Origin: Cladobotryum mycophilum
Taxonomy: Eukaryota; Ascomycota; Sordariomycetes; Hypocreales; Hypocreaceae
Reading direction: 5' to 3'
DNA length: 64,000 nt
Assembly (NCBI GenBank): GCA_036429605.1
Contig: JAVFKD010000016.1
Coordinates: 3,100,001 to 3,164,000 of the forward strand
Part shown: positions 10,762-20,830 of the stretch, piece by piece
Numbering within the stretch: position 1 is the first letter of the stretch
Layout: every line of letters begins with the position of its first letter
Notes under the pieces: generated by a model
What the model saw: the letters and a program-made list of their open reading frames with translations, nothing else
Databases searched by the model: none
Told to the model about the DNA's origin: nothing
Made by a program: the position numbers and the translations under genes

Positions 10762-12799
10762 ATGAAGTCTCTCGCAACCCTGACCGCGGTGGTAGGCTCG
10801 GCTGCCGCCATCTCCATTGCCGAGATCAACGGCAACCACTACTTGTCACCGTACAACAACAAGGACGTTGCCAACATCCAGGGCCTGGTAACCGCCAAGA
10901 ACAACAACGGCATCTTCCTGCGTTCCACGGCACCGGACAATGACCCGGCGACATCAGAGGGCCTCTACGTCTTCAACAGCACAGTCACCAAAAACGTCAA
11001 GGTCGGGGACGTCATCACGCTCGACGGGCACGTCTCAGAGTACAGGTCCAAGACCGACTACATCTACCTCACGGAGCTGACAAAGCCAACCAACGTGAAA
11101 GTCGTCTCCTCGGGGAACAAGGTGACGCCGCTGGTCATCGGCGTCGACACCCTATCCCCCCGACAAAGGAGTTTTCGAGCCTCGACAAGGGCGGCATCTT
11201 TGGCGTCCCCAACGCCGTGGCGACCGTCTCCGGCGCCAACCCGCAGCTCGACCCGACTGCGTACGGGCTCGACTTTTGGGAGTCGCTCATTGGCGAGTAT
11301 GTCACCATCAAGGACGCTTACCAGATCAGTCGTCCCAATAACTTTGGTGACGTCTGGGTCCGCGGTAACTGGGCCGTCACCGGGCTTAACGGCCATGGAG
11401 GATTGACGATGCTCGAGGGCGGTATGAACTAACTCCCTGTCCCGTCCATTTCTGACAACTCCTCCTGCTTTTTATCAGCTCCTGAGGCTAATCGTATACA
11501 GATGCCAACCCTGAGGCCATTACAATCGGCACTCCTCTGGATGGATCCAAGAACCCAACTGACACCAGAATGGGCGACTATCTCGGCGACATCACCGGCA
11601 TCGTGTACAACGACTTTGGCTTCTACCGCGTCCTGCCCGTCACCCACGTCACCCCTCTCAAGAACGCCACCACCGAGCACCCGCCCGTGTCCTTCACCAG
11701 CACGGGAGACTGCAGCGGCATCACCATCGCAGACTACAACTGCGAGAACCTGGCGCCCACATCCGCCCACCTGCCCCGCGTCGTCGACCACATCGTCCAC
11801 AAGCTGCTGACCCCCGACCTCATCTTCCTCCAGGAGGTCCAGGACGACTCCGGCAACAAGAACGACGGCACCACGTCCGCCAACCTCACCCTCACCACGC
11901 TTGCGCAGAAAATCAAGCAAGTGTCTGGTGTGGCTTACGACTTTGCAGAGGTCAACCCCGTAAATGGCAAGGACGGCGGTGAGCCGGGCGGTAACATTCG
12001 CCAGGCATACCTCTACCGGGCGGACGTCATTCAGTTGTACAAGCCCAACCAGGGCGGCAGCCTTGATGTTAACGCAGTCATTGATGGGCCCGAACTCAAG
12101 TACAATCCTGGACGCATCGATCCTACCAACACTGCTTTCGACAACAGCCGTAAGCCGCTGGCCGCTATGTGGAAGACCGTCAAGGGGAATAGCAAGATCT
12201 TCTTCACCATCAATGTCCACTCTGGCAGCAAAGGCGGTTCCACCTCGTTGGAGGGAGATCCCCGACCACCCGTCAACAAGGGCGTCGAGAAGCGTACCGA
12301 TCAAGCTAACATTGTCGCCGTAAGTCCTAACACCCTCCCTTCCCCCTTTTCCTCTTTTTTCTTCTTCTTTTTTCTTTTCTTTCTTCTTCATCCCCCCACC
12401 CTAGCTTCAAAAACTAGCATCTAACAACCTCCCCCTCCCTAGAACTTCATCGCCCAAATCCTCAAACAAGATCCCAAAGCCCTCATCCTTGCCGCCGGCG
12501 ACTGGAACGAATACACCCAAGTCGCCCCCATGACCTCCTTCGCCTCCAAGTCCGGCCTCCGGGACCTCGACGACGTCGCCGGCCTCGAGCCCGCCGAGCG
12601 GTACACCTACCTCTACGACATGAACACCGAGGCCCTGGACCACATGTACGTCAGCCCCGCCATCGCCAGGGCGCAGTACGAGCACCTGCACCTCAACACG
12701 TGGCAGGACAACGCGGGCCAGGTGAGCGATCACGACCCCAGCGTGGCCAGGATTAGTGTCTGCAAGAGTTCGTGCAAGGCGAGGAGACGAAACGTGTAG
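10762..12799 (+). pseudogene. Secreted endonuclease/exonuclease/phosphatase-fold protein, frame broken by one base
   Basis: Exons 10762-11421, 11502-12319 and 12443-12799, joined by introns of 80 and 123 bp with good GT-AG ends. The protein starts with a signal peptide (MKSLATLTAVVGSAAA). It then has an OB-like N-terminal part and a C-terminal EEP (DNase I-like) domain with IFLQEVQDDSG (metal-binding Glu), AGDWNEY (catalytic D/N) and SDHDPS (catalytic Asp-His), so it probably cleaves nucleic acid or a phosphoester outside the cell. The frame is lost at the C-run 11156-11161: six C bases are present where seven would keep the reading frame through to FGVPNAVATV. With one more base the protein would be about 611 residues, with all downstream exons in phase. 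Everything else is intact and there are no other stops, so this is either a very young null allele or a sequence error; the same kind of lesion in CCT5 favours error. Confidence 0.82.
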
Positions 12800-13135
12800 T
12801 TTTGTCCCCGGAATACCGGAGACCTAGGGATTTGGATGGTAATGTCTTGTATAGTAACAAAAAATGATGAATGAAGAAAGAAATGACGAAAAATTGCAAT
12901 TCACTTATAACTCTATATAGGACGTTGCTTGCTTAGGTGAGATATGATGTGCGACTTTAAAATTATGGGCTATACAAATCGTGTACAATGTTCCAAATAA
13001 CCAACCAGACACCGCTTTTATATCCAAACAGTTGTATCCTGATAGAACAACTCAACACTAATGACTGAGAAACCAAACAAATGATCGTAACCCTTCTTGC
13101 TGAAACGCTGCATGCTCACTATCCATCATTTGACT
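12800..13135. other. Convergent intergenic spacer
   Basis: A 336-bp AT-rich spacer between the 3' ends of the nuclease (+) and the DUF2461 gene (-). It presumably holds both 3' untranslated regions; I see no other element. Confidence 0.5.
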
Positions 13136-14749
13136 CTACTCATCCTCCTCCTCTTCATCATCATCTTCTTTCCCTGCTTCTTCCTCCCCTTCGTCTTCTT
13201 CCTCCTCTTCCTCTTCGGTACCATTCTCATCGTCTTCATCATCCTCAGTATCGTCATCTTCGTCCACATTGGGATCAGGCATAACTATACTATTCAAAAA
13301 AGCAATCTAATCACAGTCAGTACCGGGTTCAAAGGGGAATTCAACGATAGGGAGACTCACAAAGGGATGCAATCCTCTCATAATGTCAGCGAGCTTCTCC
13401 TGCGCGTCATCACTACAAAGTATGTCATGTTCATCGATGCTCGTGCCGACAGTAAAGTTCTTCAACTTCAAGAGCTCAATGTCCCGATGCGTAACATCGT
13501 ATCCCTATCCCACCAACCCCCAGGTCAGCATCCCCCGCCATGATTTTCATTAGAATGGGGAGTGAAAATCTCACCATTGGTCTCTTCTTAAGCGCATTCC
13601 CCTTATTCTTCTCCACAAACGCCTTCACCACGCCTTCTTCCCCAGCACTCTCCTTCACGCCCGGGAAGAACACGTTCTTGAAAATGGGATTATTGAGCGC
13701 TCGTCGCCACCGCCCCGGTCGCTCATCGATGCTCGCCCGCAACTTGGCAATGTACTGCGCATCCGGCATCCACAGACCGCCGCCGATGAAACACGCTTTG
13801 GGCTCACAGTGGATATAATACACGGCGTATGGCCCCTTGCGGCCCGTTCGAGACCAGGCAGCGGAGAAATGTGCCTGAGTAGTCAAGATGTCAACTCTCC
13901 TGGTCAAAGGTTGAGCTACGCGAATGGGTTTTGGGCTTACCTTGTAGGGAGTAGGATCTTTACTAAAACGGATATCTCGATGGATCCGGAAAATGACATC
14001 TTTTGCTGGTAGCTCGGGGATTGTCTCATCGACTTCAATGAGTTTCGCCGTGGTAGCCTCCACAAAGGTCTGCCAGTCTTTCAATGACCTCCTATATTCA
14101 CCATCATGCGCTACCAACCAATTAGCATCCGCTCCCATTGTCCATGTAGAAACAACCAACCTTTAAGCCACGGCCTCTTATTATTCGCCTTCAAGTCTCT
14201 CAAGAAGAGCAGTGTATTCTTATGTAACTTATCGTCCTCATATTCCACCCCTCCATCATCCCTCATTTTCTCCAGAGGGATAATTTCGACTTTACGCACC
14301 CCTTCGTCGTCGTCATCATCATCATCTTCCTCTGCTGCGGCCTCCTCAGGTTTGTCTTTGTACTGATCCCCATCAGACTCTTCTCTAGCAGCGGCCTTCT
14401 TTTTCGAAGCCGTCTTCTTTGCAGGGCTCTTCGCCGGAGGACGACCTCGCCCACGTTTCTTTTTCGGCGGCTCCTCTTCCTCAACTACATCTTCATCTTC
14501 CTCCTCCTCCTCCTCCTCTACAACATCCTCTTCAGTCTCTTCTTTATACTGATCCTCGTCGGATTCTTCTTTAGCTGGTGCCTTCTTTGTGGACGGTCTG
14601 CCTCGCTTCTTCTTAGGCGGTGCCTCTTCTTCCTTATCTTGTTCTGAATCCTCAAAGTATGAGCTCTTCTGCGCCCCAGAACGGCCGGACCGTCTGCGAG
14701 CTCCATTTGGCTGGGCTGGTTCAGGGGCGGAACGTTTGCGAGCAGGCAT
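13136..14749 (-). CDS. DUF2461 domain protein with lysine-rich N-terminus and acidic tails
   Basis: Five exons on the minus strand: 14749-14161, 14110-13941, 13874-13575, 13504-13361 and 13306-13136, giving 457 residues. The first ~170 residues are low complexity: basic AT-hook-like patches (KKKRGRPSTKK, KKKRGRGRPP) alternate with glutamate/aspartate runs. The DUF2461 domain (TIGR02453 family) follows, from about 175 to 400, with DLKANNKRPWLK, the RIHRDIRFSKDPTPYK core, and IGGGLWMPD. The final ~45 residues are almost entirely Asp/Glu. The function of DUF2461 is not established; the AT-hook-like and acidic parts suggest a nuclear, chromatin-associated protein (inference). The first intron (50 bp) uses a GTTGGT donor, the others GTAAG/GTGAG. 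Joining preserves phase at every junction and gives LKAHDGEYRRSLKDW and GLHPFIAFLNSIVMPDP across the joins, which supports the model. Confidence 0.88.
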
Positions 14750-15192
14750 TGTGAATTTGCGCTTTTTGTGAGACCCTACAAAAATCAAGGCAAACAAAAA
14801 AAAGATTACTGGATAAGGCGAGATCCCATCAAGAAACACTCGAACATGCAGATCAGTTCCGTTATGCCGTCATTAACGTCCCGATCGCGATGGCGCGTCT
14901 TCCGTGGTGAGACGGACCGCGCTATCACGTGACTCATTTATAGCGACTTCAATGTTCTTTGTACATGTCTCACTCTTTGCCCGGGCTCATGGTCACCAGA
15001 CGACGTAGACGTCTTGTTCAGAACGAACAATTTATTACCATGGGTATCGCAAGTCTAGACCTAATGTACAACCAAATTAATTGATCCAGGTCACCATGTC
15101 ATGTCTCATTTCCTTGAATTCCAAATCCAAGCTTCCTTCTCTAAACGCACACAACCAATGCTCTAAATGTCACCTATAGACGCTTGTTGTCT
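14750..15192. other. Promoter region of the DUF2461 gene
   Basis: A 443-bp spacer upstream of the DUF2461 start and downstream of the next minus-strand gene. It contains a CACGTG palindrome at 14926-14931 followed by ACTCA, a possible bHLH (Cbf1/Pho4-type) site, and a GC-rich CGATCGCGATGGCGCG patch around 14881-14897. Confidence 0.45.
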
Positions 15193-16752
15193 TTAGTTTC
15201 TATTCTCTGCAGCAGATGCATTAGGTCGAAGAATTGCGTCTTTCCTCTTGATGCTAGTCATGAGCTTCTCGAGGAATCTAATGTCCCTGATCTTGGAATC
15301 GAACCACTTGTACGCGAGCTCGGATGCATTCTCCTCCACCGGACCAATGGACTCTGCGATGGTACCGACAATCTTGGCCACAGCCTCGAGTCTATCCCAT
15401 TGGCCGCACTCGATGACTTCAGCTTCCTCGGGCAGGAACATCAAGTCCATAATCTTCCAAAGACGCTGACGGAAGTCATATGTAAAGAAGACGGGCGAGT
15501 TACACAGCTGGCGTAGCTTCTTCTCGTAGCTCCTCCAGTTTGCTGCTGGGACCAATGCGATGTCGCTTGCTAGATGCGCAATGGCTCCATCGAGACGGGT
15601 AAGAGAACTCTTGGCGGCCATGGGACCGAGGGAACGTAGCTTTGCCTCTTCTCGCTCTGCGACAAGTTGGAGAGAGTCAAACAGCTTGGGTCGGTATGAC
15701 TCCCATTCATCCGACGTAATCATTGACATCTCGTCTAGAATCTCCCTCATCTGGGCAGCTGCATCGGCCTCCTCGGGGGTATAATCGGGCTTGGAACCAG
15801 CCTCGGAGACGAGTTCTCCTTGAAGAGTGTCCACCAAGGCACCAATGGGGAGTTCATCAACGCTCATGGCATCATCAGTAGTGGCGCCATCCAGAATATA
15901 GTCCCTGTCCGTAGCATCGTCATCAGTCTCTTGGCAGTCCTGCTGTGATTGAGTCTTGAGTTGGACGAGTGGAGAGCCAATTCTTGGAACATGAGAAGCT
16001 CTGGCCTCTTCTGCCAGAGCGCGAACAATGTCTTGCTGGGGTCGAGGAGCAGTTGCCTGAGTTGCCTTCTTGATGAAAGCCAAAGGGCTCATGATGGCCT
16101 TGTCGCCCTTTTGAATGTTCATTTCAGCGGGTCCAGCGAGCTGATCTAGATCCATTTGTGGTTCAGCTTCAGTTGCAGGAGGTGATGGGAATAGTTGCTC
16201 TAGTTCCCGAGGCTGCTGAGGGACAGGAGGCGATGGAAATTGTTGTTCCGATTGTTGAGGATCTTCGGGGGAAGGAGACACAGCAGCCGGGGACGGCGTG
16301 ATCGGTTCAGTCCTGGTGGTTCTCAAGATGATCTTCTTCCTTGGCGTTGATGGCGAACTTCCATCAGCTTCGGCAATCTTCTTCCTCTTGCGAGAATTGT
16401 TCTTGCCCCTGGTGCGTTGTGCACGCTGATCCTCGAAAGCTTCAGTGAGAATCTTGATAAACTCGGCAGGGTCGGTTGCGTCGTCAAGTTTGACTCCAAG
16501 CGGCATATCAATCTTGAAAGTCGATGGGGGTAGCTGGATGTACGTGCCAGGTTCACTTCCGTCGGGGAGCAGAACCGGACAGCTGGCACGGGCTTTGGCA
16601 GCTGTCGTCTTGGAAACCATCAGTAGGAGGGTCACCACCTTTTTTCTGACAGACGCAAAACTATCGCTGCCTGAAAAGCCCTTGTGCGAGACTTCTTCGA
16701 ATAATTCGTTGAGTGACTCGAGAAAGTCGCTTCCTGCGATTGTGCGAGGCAT
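15193..16752 (-). CDS. Conserved-looking hypothetical nuclear protein
   Basis: A single-exon minus-strand gene of 519 residues from the ATG at 16752 (MPRTIAGSDFLESL). The frame stays open upstream for 46 more codons, but that extension has the composition of a 5' leader. I do not recognise the family. Visible features: an N-terminal helical domain of about 110 residues; a basic patch NNSRKRKKIAEADG that looks like a nuclear localisation signal; a long Pro/Ser/Gln-rich disordered middle with repeated QxFPSPP motifs; and a structured C-terminal half rich in Leu, Glu and Trp (about 330-510). The architecture of two folded ends joined by a disordered linker suggests a scaffold or chromatin-related protein, but that is inference. 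The absence of stops over 1.5 kb and the codon use like its neighbours make it a real gene. Confidence 0.8.
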   Translation of the reverse strand: MPRTIAGSDFLESLNELFEEVSHKGFSGSDSFASVRKKVVTLLLMVSKTTAAKARASCPVLLPDGSEPGTYIQLPPSTFKIDMPLGVKLDDATDPAEFIKILTEAFEDQRAQRTRGKNNSRKRKKIAEADGSSPSTPRKKIILRTTRTEPITPSPAAVSPSPEDPQQSEQQFPSPPVPQQPRELEQLFPSPPATEAEPQMDLDQLAGPAEMNIQKGDKAIMSPLAFIKKATQATAPRPQQDIVRALAEEARASHVPRIGSPLVQLKTQSQQDCQETDDDATDRDYILDGATTDDAMSVDELPIGALVDTLQGELVSEAGSKPDYTPEEADAAAQMREILDEMSMITSDEWESYRPKLFDSLQLVAEREEAKLRSLGPMAAKSSLTRLDGAIAHLASDIALVPAANWRSYEKKLRQLCNSPVFFTYDFRQRLWKIMDLMFLPEEAEVIECGQWDRLEAVAKIVGTIAESIGPVEENASELAYKWFDSKIRDIRFLEKLMTSIKRKDAILRPNASAAENRN

Positions 16753-17556
16753 GATTACTTCAATAATGCTGGGGATCGTAGTTATTTGACGTTGGGTGTT
16801 GGAGTGAATAGGGATTGCAAGGTGAAGAAGAGAAGTGTGAATGAGCAAAGAATTAAACTTCTTGGAAGCCTCAGGAATTTCATCTATCAATTGGCTTTCC
16901 CTCCCAGCCCCCGTCTTTTTTTCCTTCTATCTCTTCTGACTTTGACTCCATCATCAAGCGATGCGGTGAATCCAAAGTGAGTTCAAACTTTGCAAAGCAG
17001 CCACATAAGTCCGCTACGGTTAAAGAGCAACCGTTTAATTTTTAAAGAATGTTTCATAGAGTAATATTATTGGACAAAGTATAATCGACTATCTAAAGAT
17101 ATATCATCAAGGAGAAAAGTCATATGTTGGTAGGCGTTGGTGTTGGCGTACTCATTCACGTTGGTGATGCATCTAATGACAAGCAGCATATGGACAACGG
17201 TTGAGAACCCATTGAGAGTGTATAGCAAAACGAAGAAATGGAATAAATCACTCGGCAGACTGGCCTGATCTTAGTTAAGGAATACTTTTGTTACGGCTAT
17301 GAGCGACATCTACTATACGAACATGCATCAGGTGCCAGCATTCAAGTATCGCATTGTAGTTGTGCAAATCAGCCATCACATTCACACAGAGCATCAAATT
17401 GAATTGGAAGGGTTCGAGTGTTCAGTCTATGCATCTACTATACATACGCAGAGCGTGTAGACCTCAAAACATGCCAGATCCAGCGCCATGACCGTCAAGA
17501 ACACCTGGGGAACTTCAATGGTTCCTCTAGAAAACGAAATATATCATCTATGCTTT
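16753..17556. other. Intergenic, 804 bp
   Basis: Contains the promoter of the hypothetical minus-strand gene (near 16753-16980, with a T/C-rich tract at 16895-16935) and the 3' untranslated region of BiP on the other side. No other feature is seen. Confidence 0.45.
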
Positions 17557-19792
17557 TTACAGTTCATCGTGGAAATCACCCTCCTCCTCACCACCAGCGC
17601 CACCGGCACCCTGGTACATCTTGGATGTGATGGGGTAGGCGACGTTGGACAGCTTCTCCTTCTGTTCCTCAAAGTCCTCGGTGTTGGCATCAGCGCCATG
17701 CTCCTCAAGCCACTCGGTAGCCTCCTTGACAGCCTCGAGGATCTATTTTCATGTTAGTCAGTGTGCCTTTGAGTGAGTGAAAATGGTTTCAACTTACAGT
17801 CTCTTTGTCCTCCTCATCAATCTTGCCACCAAGACCCTCCTCGTCGTTGACCTGGTTCTTCAGGTTGAAGGCGTAGTTCTCAAGACCGTTTCGGGCCTCA
17901 ATGCGCTCACGGGTGGCCTTGTCCTCCTCGGCGTACTTCTCAGCCTCGGCGACCATACGGTCAATCTCCTCTTGGGTGAGACGACCCTTGTCGTTGGTGA
18001 TGGTGATGGACTCCTGCTTGCCAGTTCCCTTGTCATGAGCGGAAACCTTCAAGATTCCATTGGCGTCAAGCTCGAAGGAGACCTCGATCTGGGGAACGCC
18101 ACGGGGAGCGGGAGGAATGCCAGTGAGCTCGAACTTGCCGAGAAGGTTGTTGTCCTTGGTCAAAGAACGCTCACCCTCGAAGACCTGGATCAGGACAACG
18201 GGCTGGTTATCGGCGGCAGTAGAGAAGATCTGGCTCTTTCGGGTAGGGATAGGGGTGTTACGGGGGATGAGCTTGGTCATAACACCACCAGTGGTCTCAA
18301 TTCCGAGGGTCAGAGGGTTGACATCCATGAGGACAATCTCCTCGGTACCTTCCTCACCGGAGAGGACACCAGCCTGAACAGCGGCACCAAAAGCGACAGC
18401 CTCATCGGGGTTGATACCCTTGGAAGCCTTCTTGCCATCAAAGTACTGCTCAATGAGCTGAACAACCTTGGGGATACGAGTAGAACCACCAACGAGAACG
18501 ATGTCATCGACCTCGCTCTTCTTAACATTGGCGTCCTTGAGAACCTGCTCAACAGGCTTAATGGTCTTCTTGAAGAGATCAATGTTGAGCTCCTCAAACT
18601 TGGCGCGGGTCAGGGTCTCGGAGAAGTCGTTGCCCTCGAAGAAAGCCTCGATCTCAATACGGGTGGACATCTGAGAAGAAAGGGTTCGCTTGGCCTTTTC
18701 AGCCTCACGCTTGAGCTTACCCATGGCCTTGAGGTCCTTGGTAACGTCGACGCTGTTCTTCTTGTTGTAGGTCTTGGCGAAGTAGTTGATGACACGCTGG
18801 TCGAAATCCTCACCACCAAGATGGGTGTCACCGGCGGTAGCCAAGACCTCGAAGACACCGTTGTCAATGGACAGGAGAGACACATCAAAGGTACCACCAC
18901 CGAGATCGTAGACAATGATCTGGCGCTCACCATCAGTCTTGTCCAGACCGTAGGCGATAGCGGCGGCGGTGGGCTCGTTGACAATTCGAAGGACGTTAAG
19001 ACCGGCAATGACACCGGCATCCTTGGTAGCCTGACGCTGGTTGTCCTGTAAAACTGTTAGGGAATAGGTGGGACAATGGCTGGAGAAGGATAGAAGCTTA
19101 CGTTGAAGTAGGCGGGGACGGTAACGACGGCGTGGGTAACCTTCTTGCCCAAGTAGGACTCGGCGACCTCCTTCATCTTTCCAAGGACCATGGCGGAGAC
19201 CTCCTCGGGAGTGAAGATCTTCTTCTCGCCATTGGCCTTGACCTGGACAACAGGCTTGCCATCCCGGTCGATGACCTTGTAGGGGAAGTGCTTGATGTCG
19301 TTTTGGATGTCCTTCTCGTTGAACTTGCGGCCAATCAATCGCCTATTGAATGTTAGTTATTTGGCACTCGGACCCCAAGCCATTCTCTAGAGCCAACTCA
19401 CTTGATATCGTAGATGGTGTTGGTGGGGTTGCTGGCGGCCTGGTTCTTGGCGGCGTCACCAACAAGACGTTCTTCATCGGTGAAAGCGACGTAGGAAGGA
19501 GTGATTCGGTTACCCTGATCGTTGACGAGAATTTCGACCTTGCCCTTTTGCATCACACCGACGCAGCTGTATGTAGTTCCCAGATCCTGGAGTGCATTGG
19601 TTAGGGAAATGTTAAGGGCAGAGGAAGGGAGTGGGAGGTCTGTCGACTTACAATACCGATAACAGTGCCATAACCCTCATCGTCGACGCTGTCAGCCCTG
19701 GCGGTCTGAACAAAAGCTAGAGGAGCGAAAAGAAGAGTGATCCAGCAGAGCAGGCCTAGCCCCAGGGCCAGTGTGCTCCGTGAACGAGCCAT
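17557..19792 (-). CDS. kar2: BiP/Kar2, endoplasmic-reticulum Hsp70 chaperone
   Basis: Five exons on the minus strand: 19792-19652, 19586-19402, 19342-19102, 19045-17798 and 17742-17557, giving 666 residues. It folds and retains secretory proteins in the ER lumen, powers Sec61 import and restrains the unfolded-protein sensor. Evidence: an N-terminal hydrophobic signal peptide (to about residue 33); Hsp70 signatures DLGTTYSCVGV (48-58), IVYDLGGGTFDVSLL and IVLVGGSTRIPKV; a substrate-binding domain with the TLGIETTGGVMT region; and a C-terminal HDEL retention signal (663-666). All splice junctions keep phase; the last intron (55 bp) joins KET to ILEAVKEATEWL. Its own upstream region carries possible stress elements. 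No anomaly is seen; this is a confident assignment. Confidence 0.98.
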
Positions 19793-20830
19793 TGTGAGAG
19801 AGATGTGTGTGTTGTTGTTGTTATGTCGCGAGGCAGATTTATATGGTATCAAGAGGTAAAAGAAAAAGTGAAAACCCGCTGGTATTTTTTTCCAACGCAG
19901 CGAGGTATGTAATCAATCCTCGAGCTGGTTGTTATTCACTTAGTGAAGGGGTATCTTTTGTTGTTGACTTAAAGAAAAAAAGAGAGAATGGGTTGGAGTC
20001 GAAGGAGACGATGTGCCCTCTTATTAATGGCGGCCCCAGAAAAAAGTTGAGGTGTCCTGATGCCACAGAAAAGGCCAGATTTCAGTTAAGCGCAAGGAAC
20101 TCCGTCCACCAAAGTCTATGGGGTCAAAATGGGGCCCCTGCGTTGCACCAACAGGGAGCCCCAGAATACGCCCCACGTGACAGGGGTCCTGCTCGGGCTT
20201 GTGTGTCAGTGTGTGTCTCTAGAAGATTCCACACTGTGTAGTTGAATGTGTGTCTACTCATTTTTGCTCATTTCACACAGACTCTTACAGTGCATCTATC
20301 AATCCCACACGTGGGCGGCACTTGGTCAGCCATGCCGGACATGGCCCCTCCAAGACACCGAAACAAGTCAAGGGCCTAAACCGTGATTCTCACTAATCTC
20401 CATTTTTAGACCCTCAAAAAGGCCACCATGTCTTGAGGCTGCAAGACGACCTTCCACAAGTCTCAAGTGCTGACGGAGGAGCTTCGATACTGTTCCAGAG
20501 AAAGTGACTCAGAATAGGCCCGACCAACACAGCAATACTGAACTGTAAACTGTCAACATGGGATGAAGCCTGGGATACGGGTTAACTTGCCACGTTACTG
20601 ATACCCTATTGTAATTGGCAAGGTTTTAACTTTTTTCCGTTTACCATTCTTGTCGAAACAGAGTTTCCTCTTCAGGCAACTCCATGGTACCCTCAATCAA
20701 CTTTTACGGAATAATCACCACAACACTGCCCGATACATGCATATGACCAATGGCAATTCGATTGAATAACTGTCTAAAAGTTCAGGCTGATAACTTTTCC
20801 TTTGCAAGAAGACACATTTCTATATTCGCC
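19793..20830. promoter_or_regulatory. BiP promoter region with candidate stress elements
   Basis: About 1 kb lies between the BiP start and the HBS1 stop. It holds a GAAGATTC two-unit heat-shock-element-like sequence at 20222-20229 and two CACGTG cores, at 20174-20179 (in CCCCACGTGACAGG) and 20308-20313 (in CCCACACGTGGGCGG). BiP genes are induced by the unfolded-protein response and by heat, so these are the best candidate Hac1/bHLH and Hsf1 sites. The assignment is by position and core match only. Confidence 0.4.

Noticed and set aside
11429..12391. A 320-codon minus-strand open frame
   Set aside because: It lies exactly opposite the exons of the secreted EEP-fold protein and is a shadow of its G/C-rich third positions; it has no domain.
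15290..15310. A tRNA B-box-like sequence (minus strand GGTTCGATTCC)
   Set aside because: It lies within the coding sequence of the hypothetical gene (KWFDSKI region) and has no A-box or cloverleaf around it.
17777..19051. A 424-codon plus-strand frame rich in Leu, Gly and Val
   Set aside because: It is the antisense of the large BiP exon; such antisense frames of Hsp70 genes are a well-known artefact.
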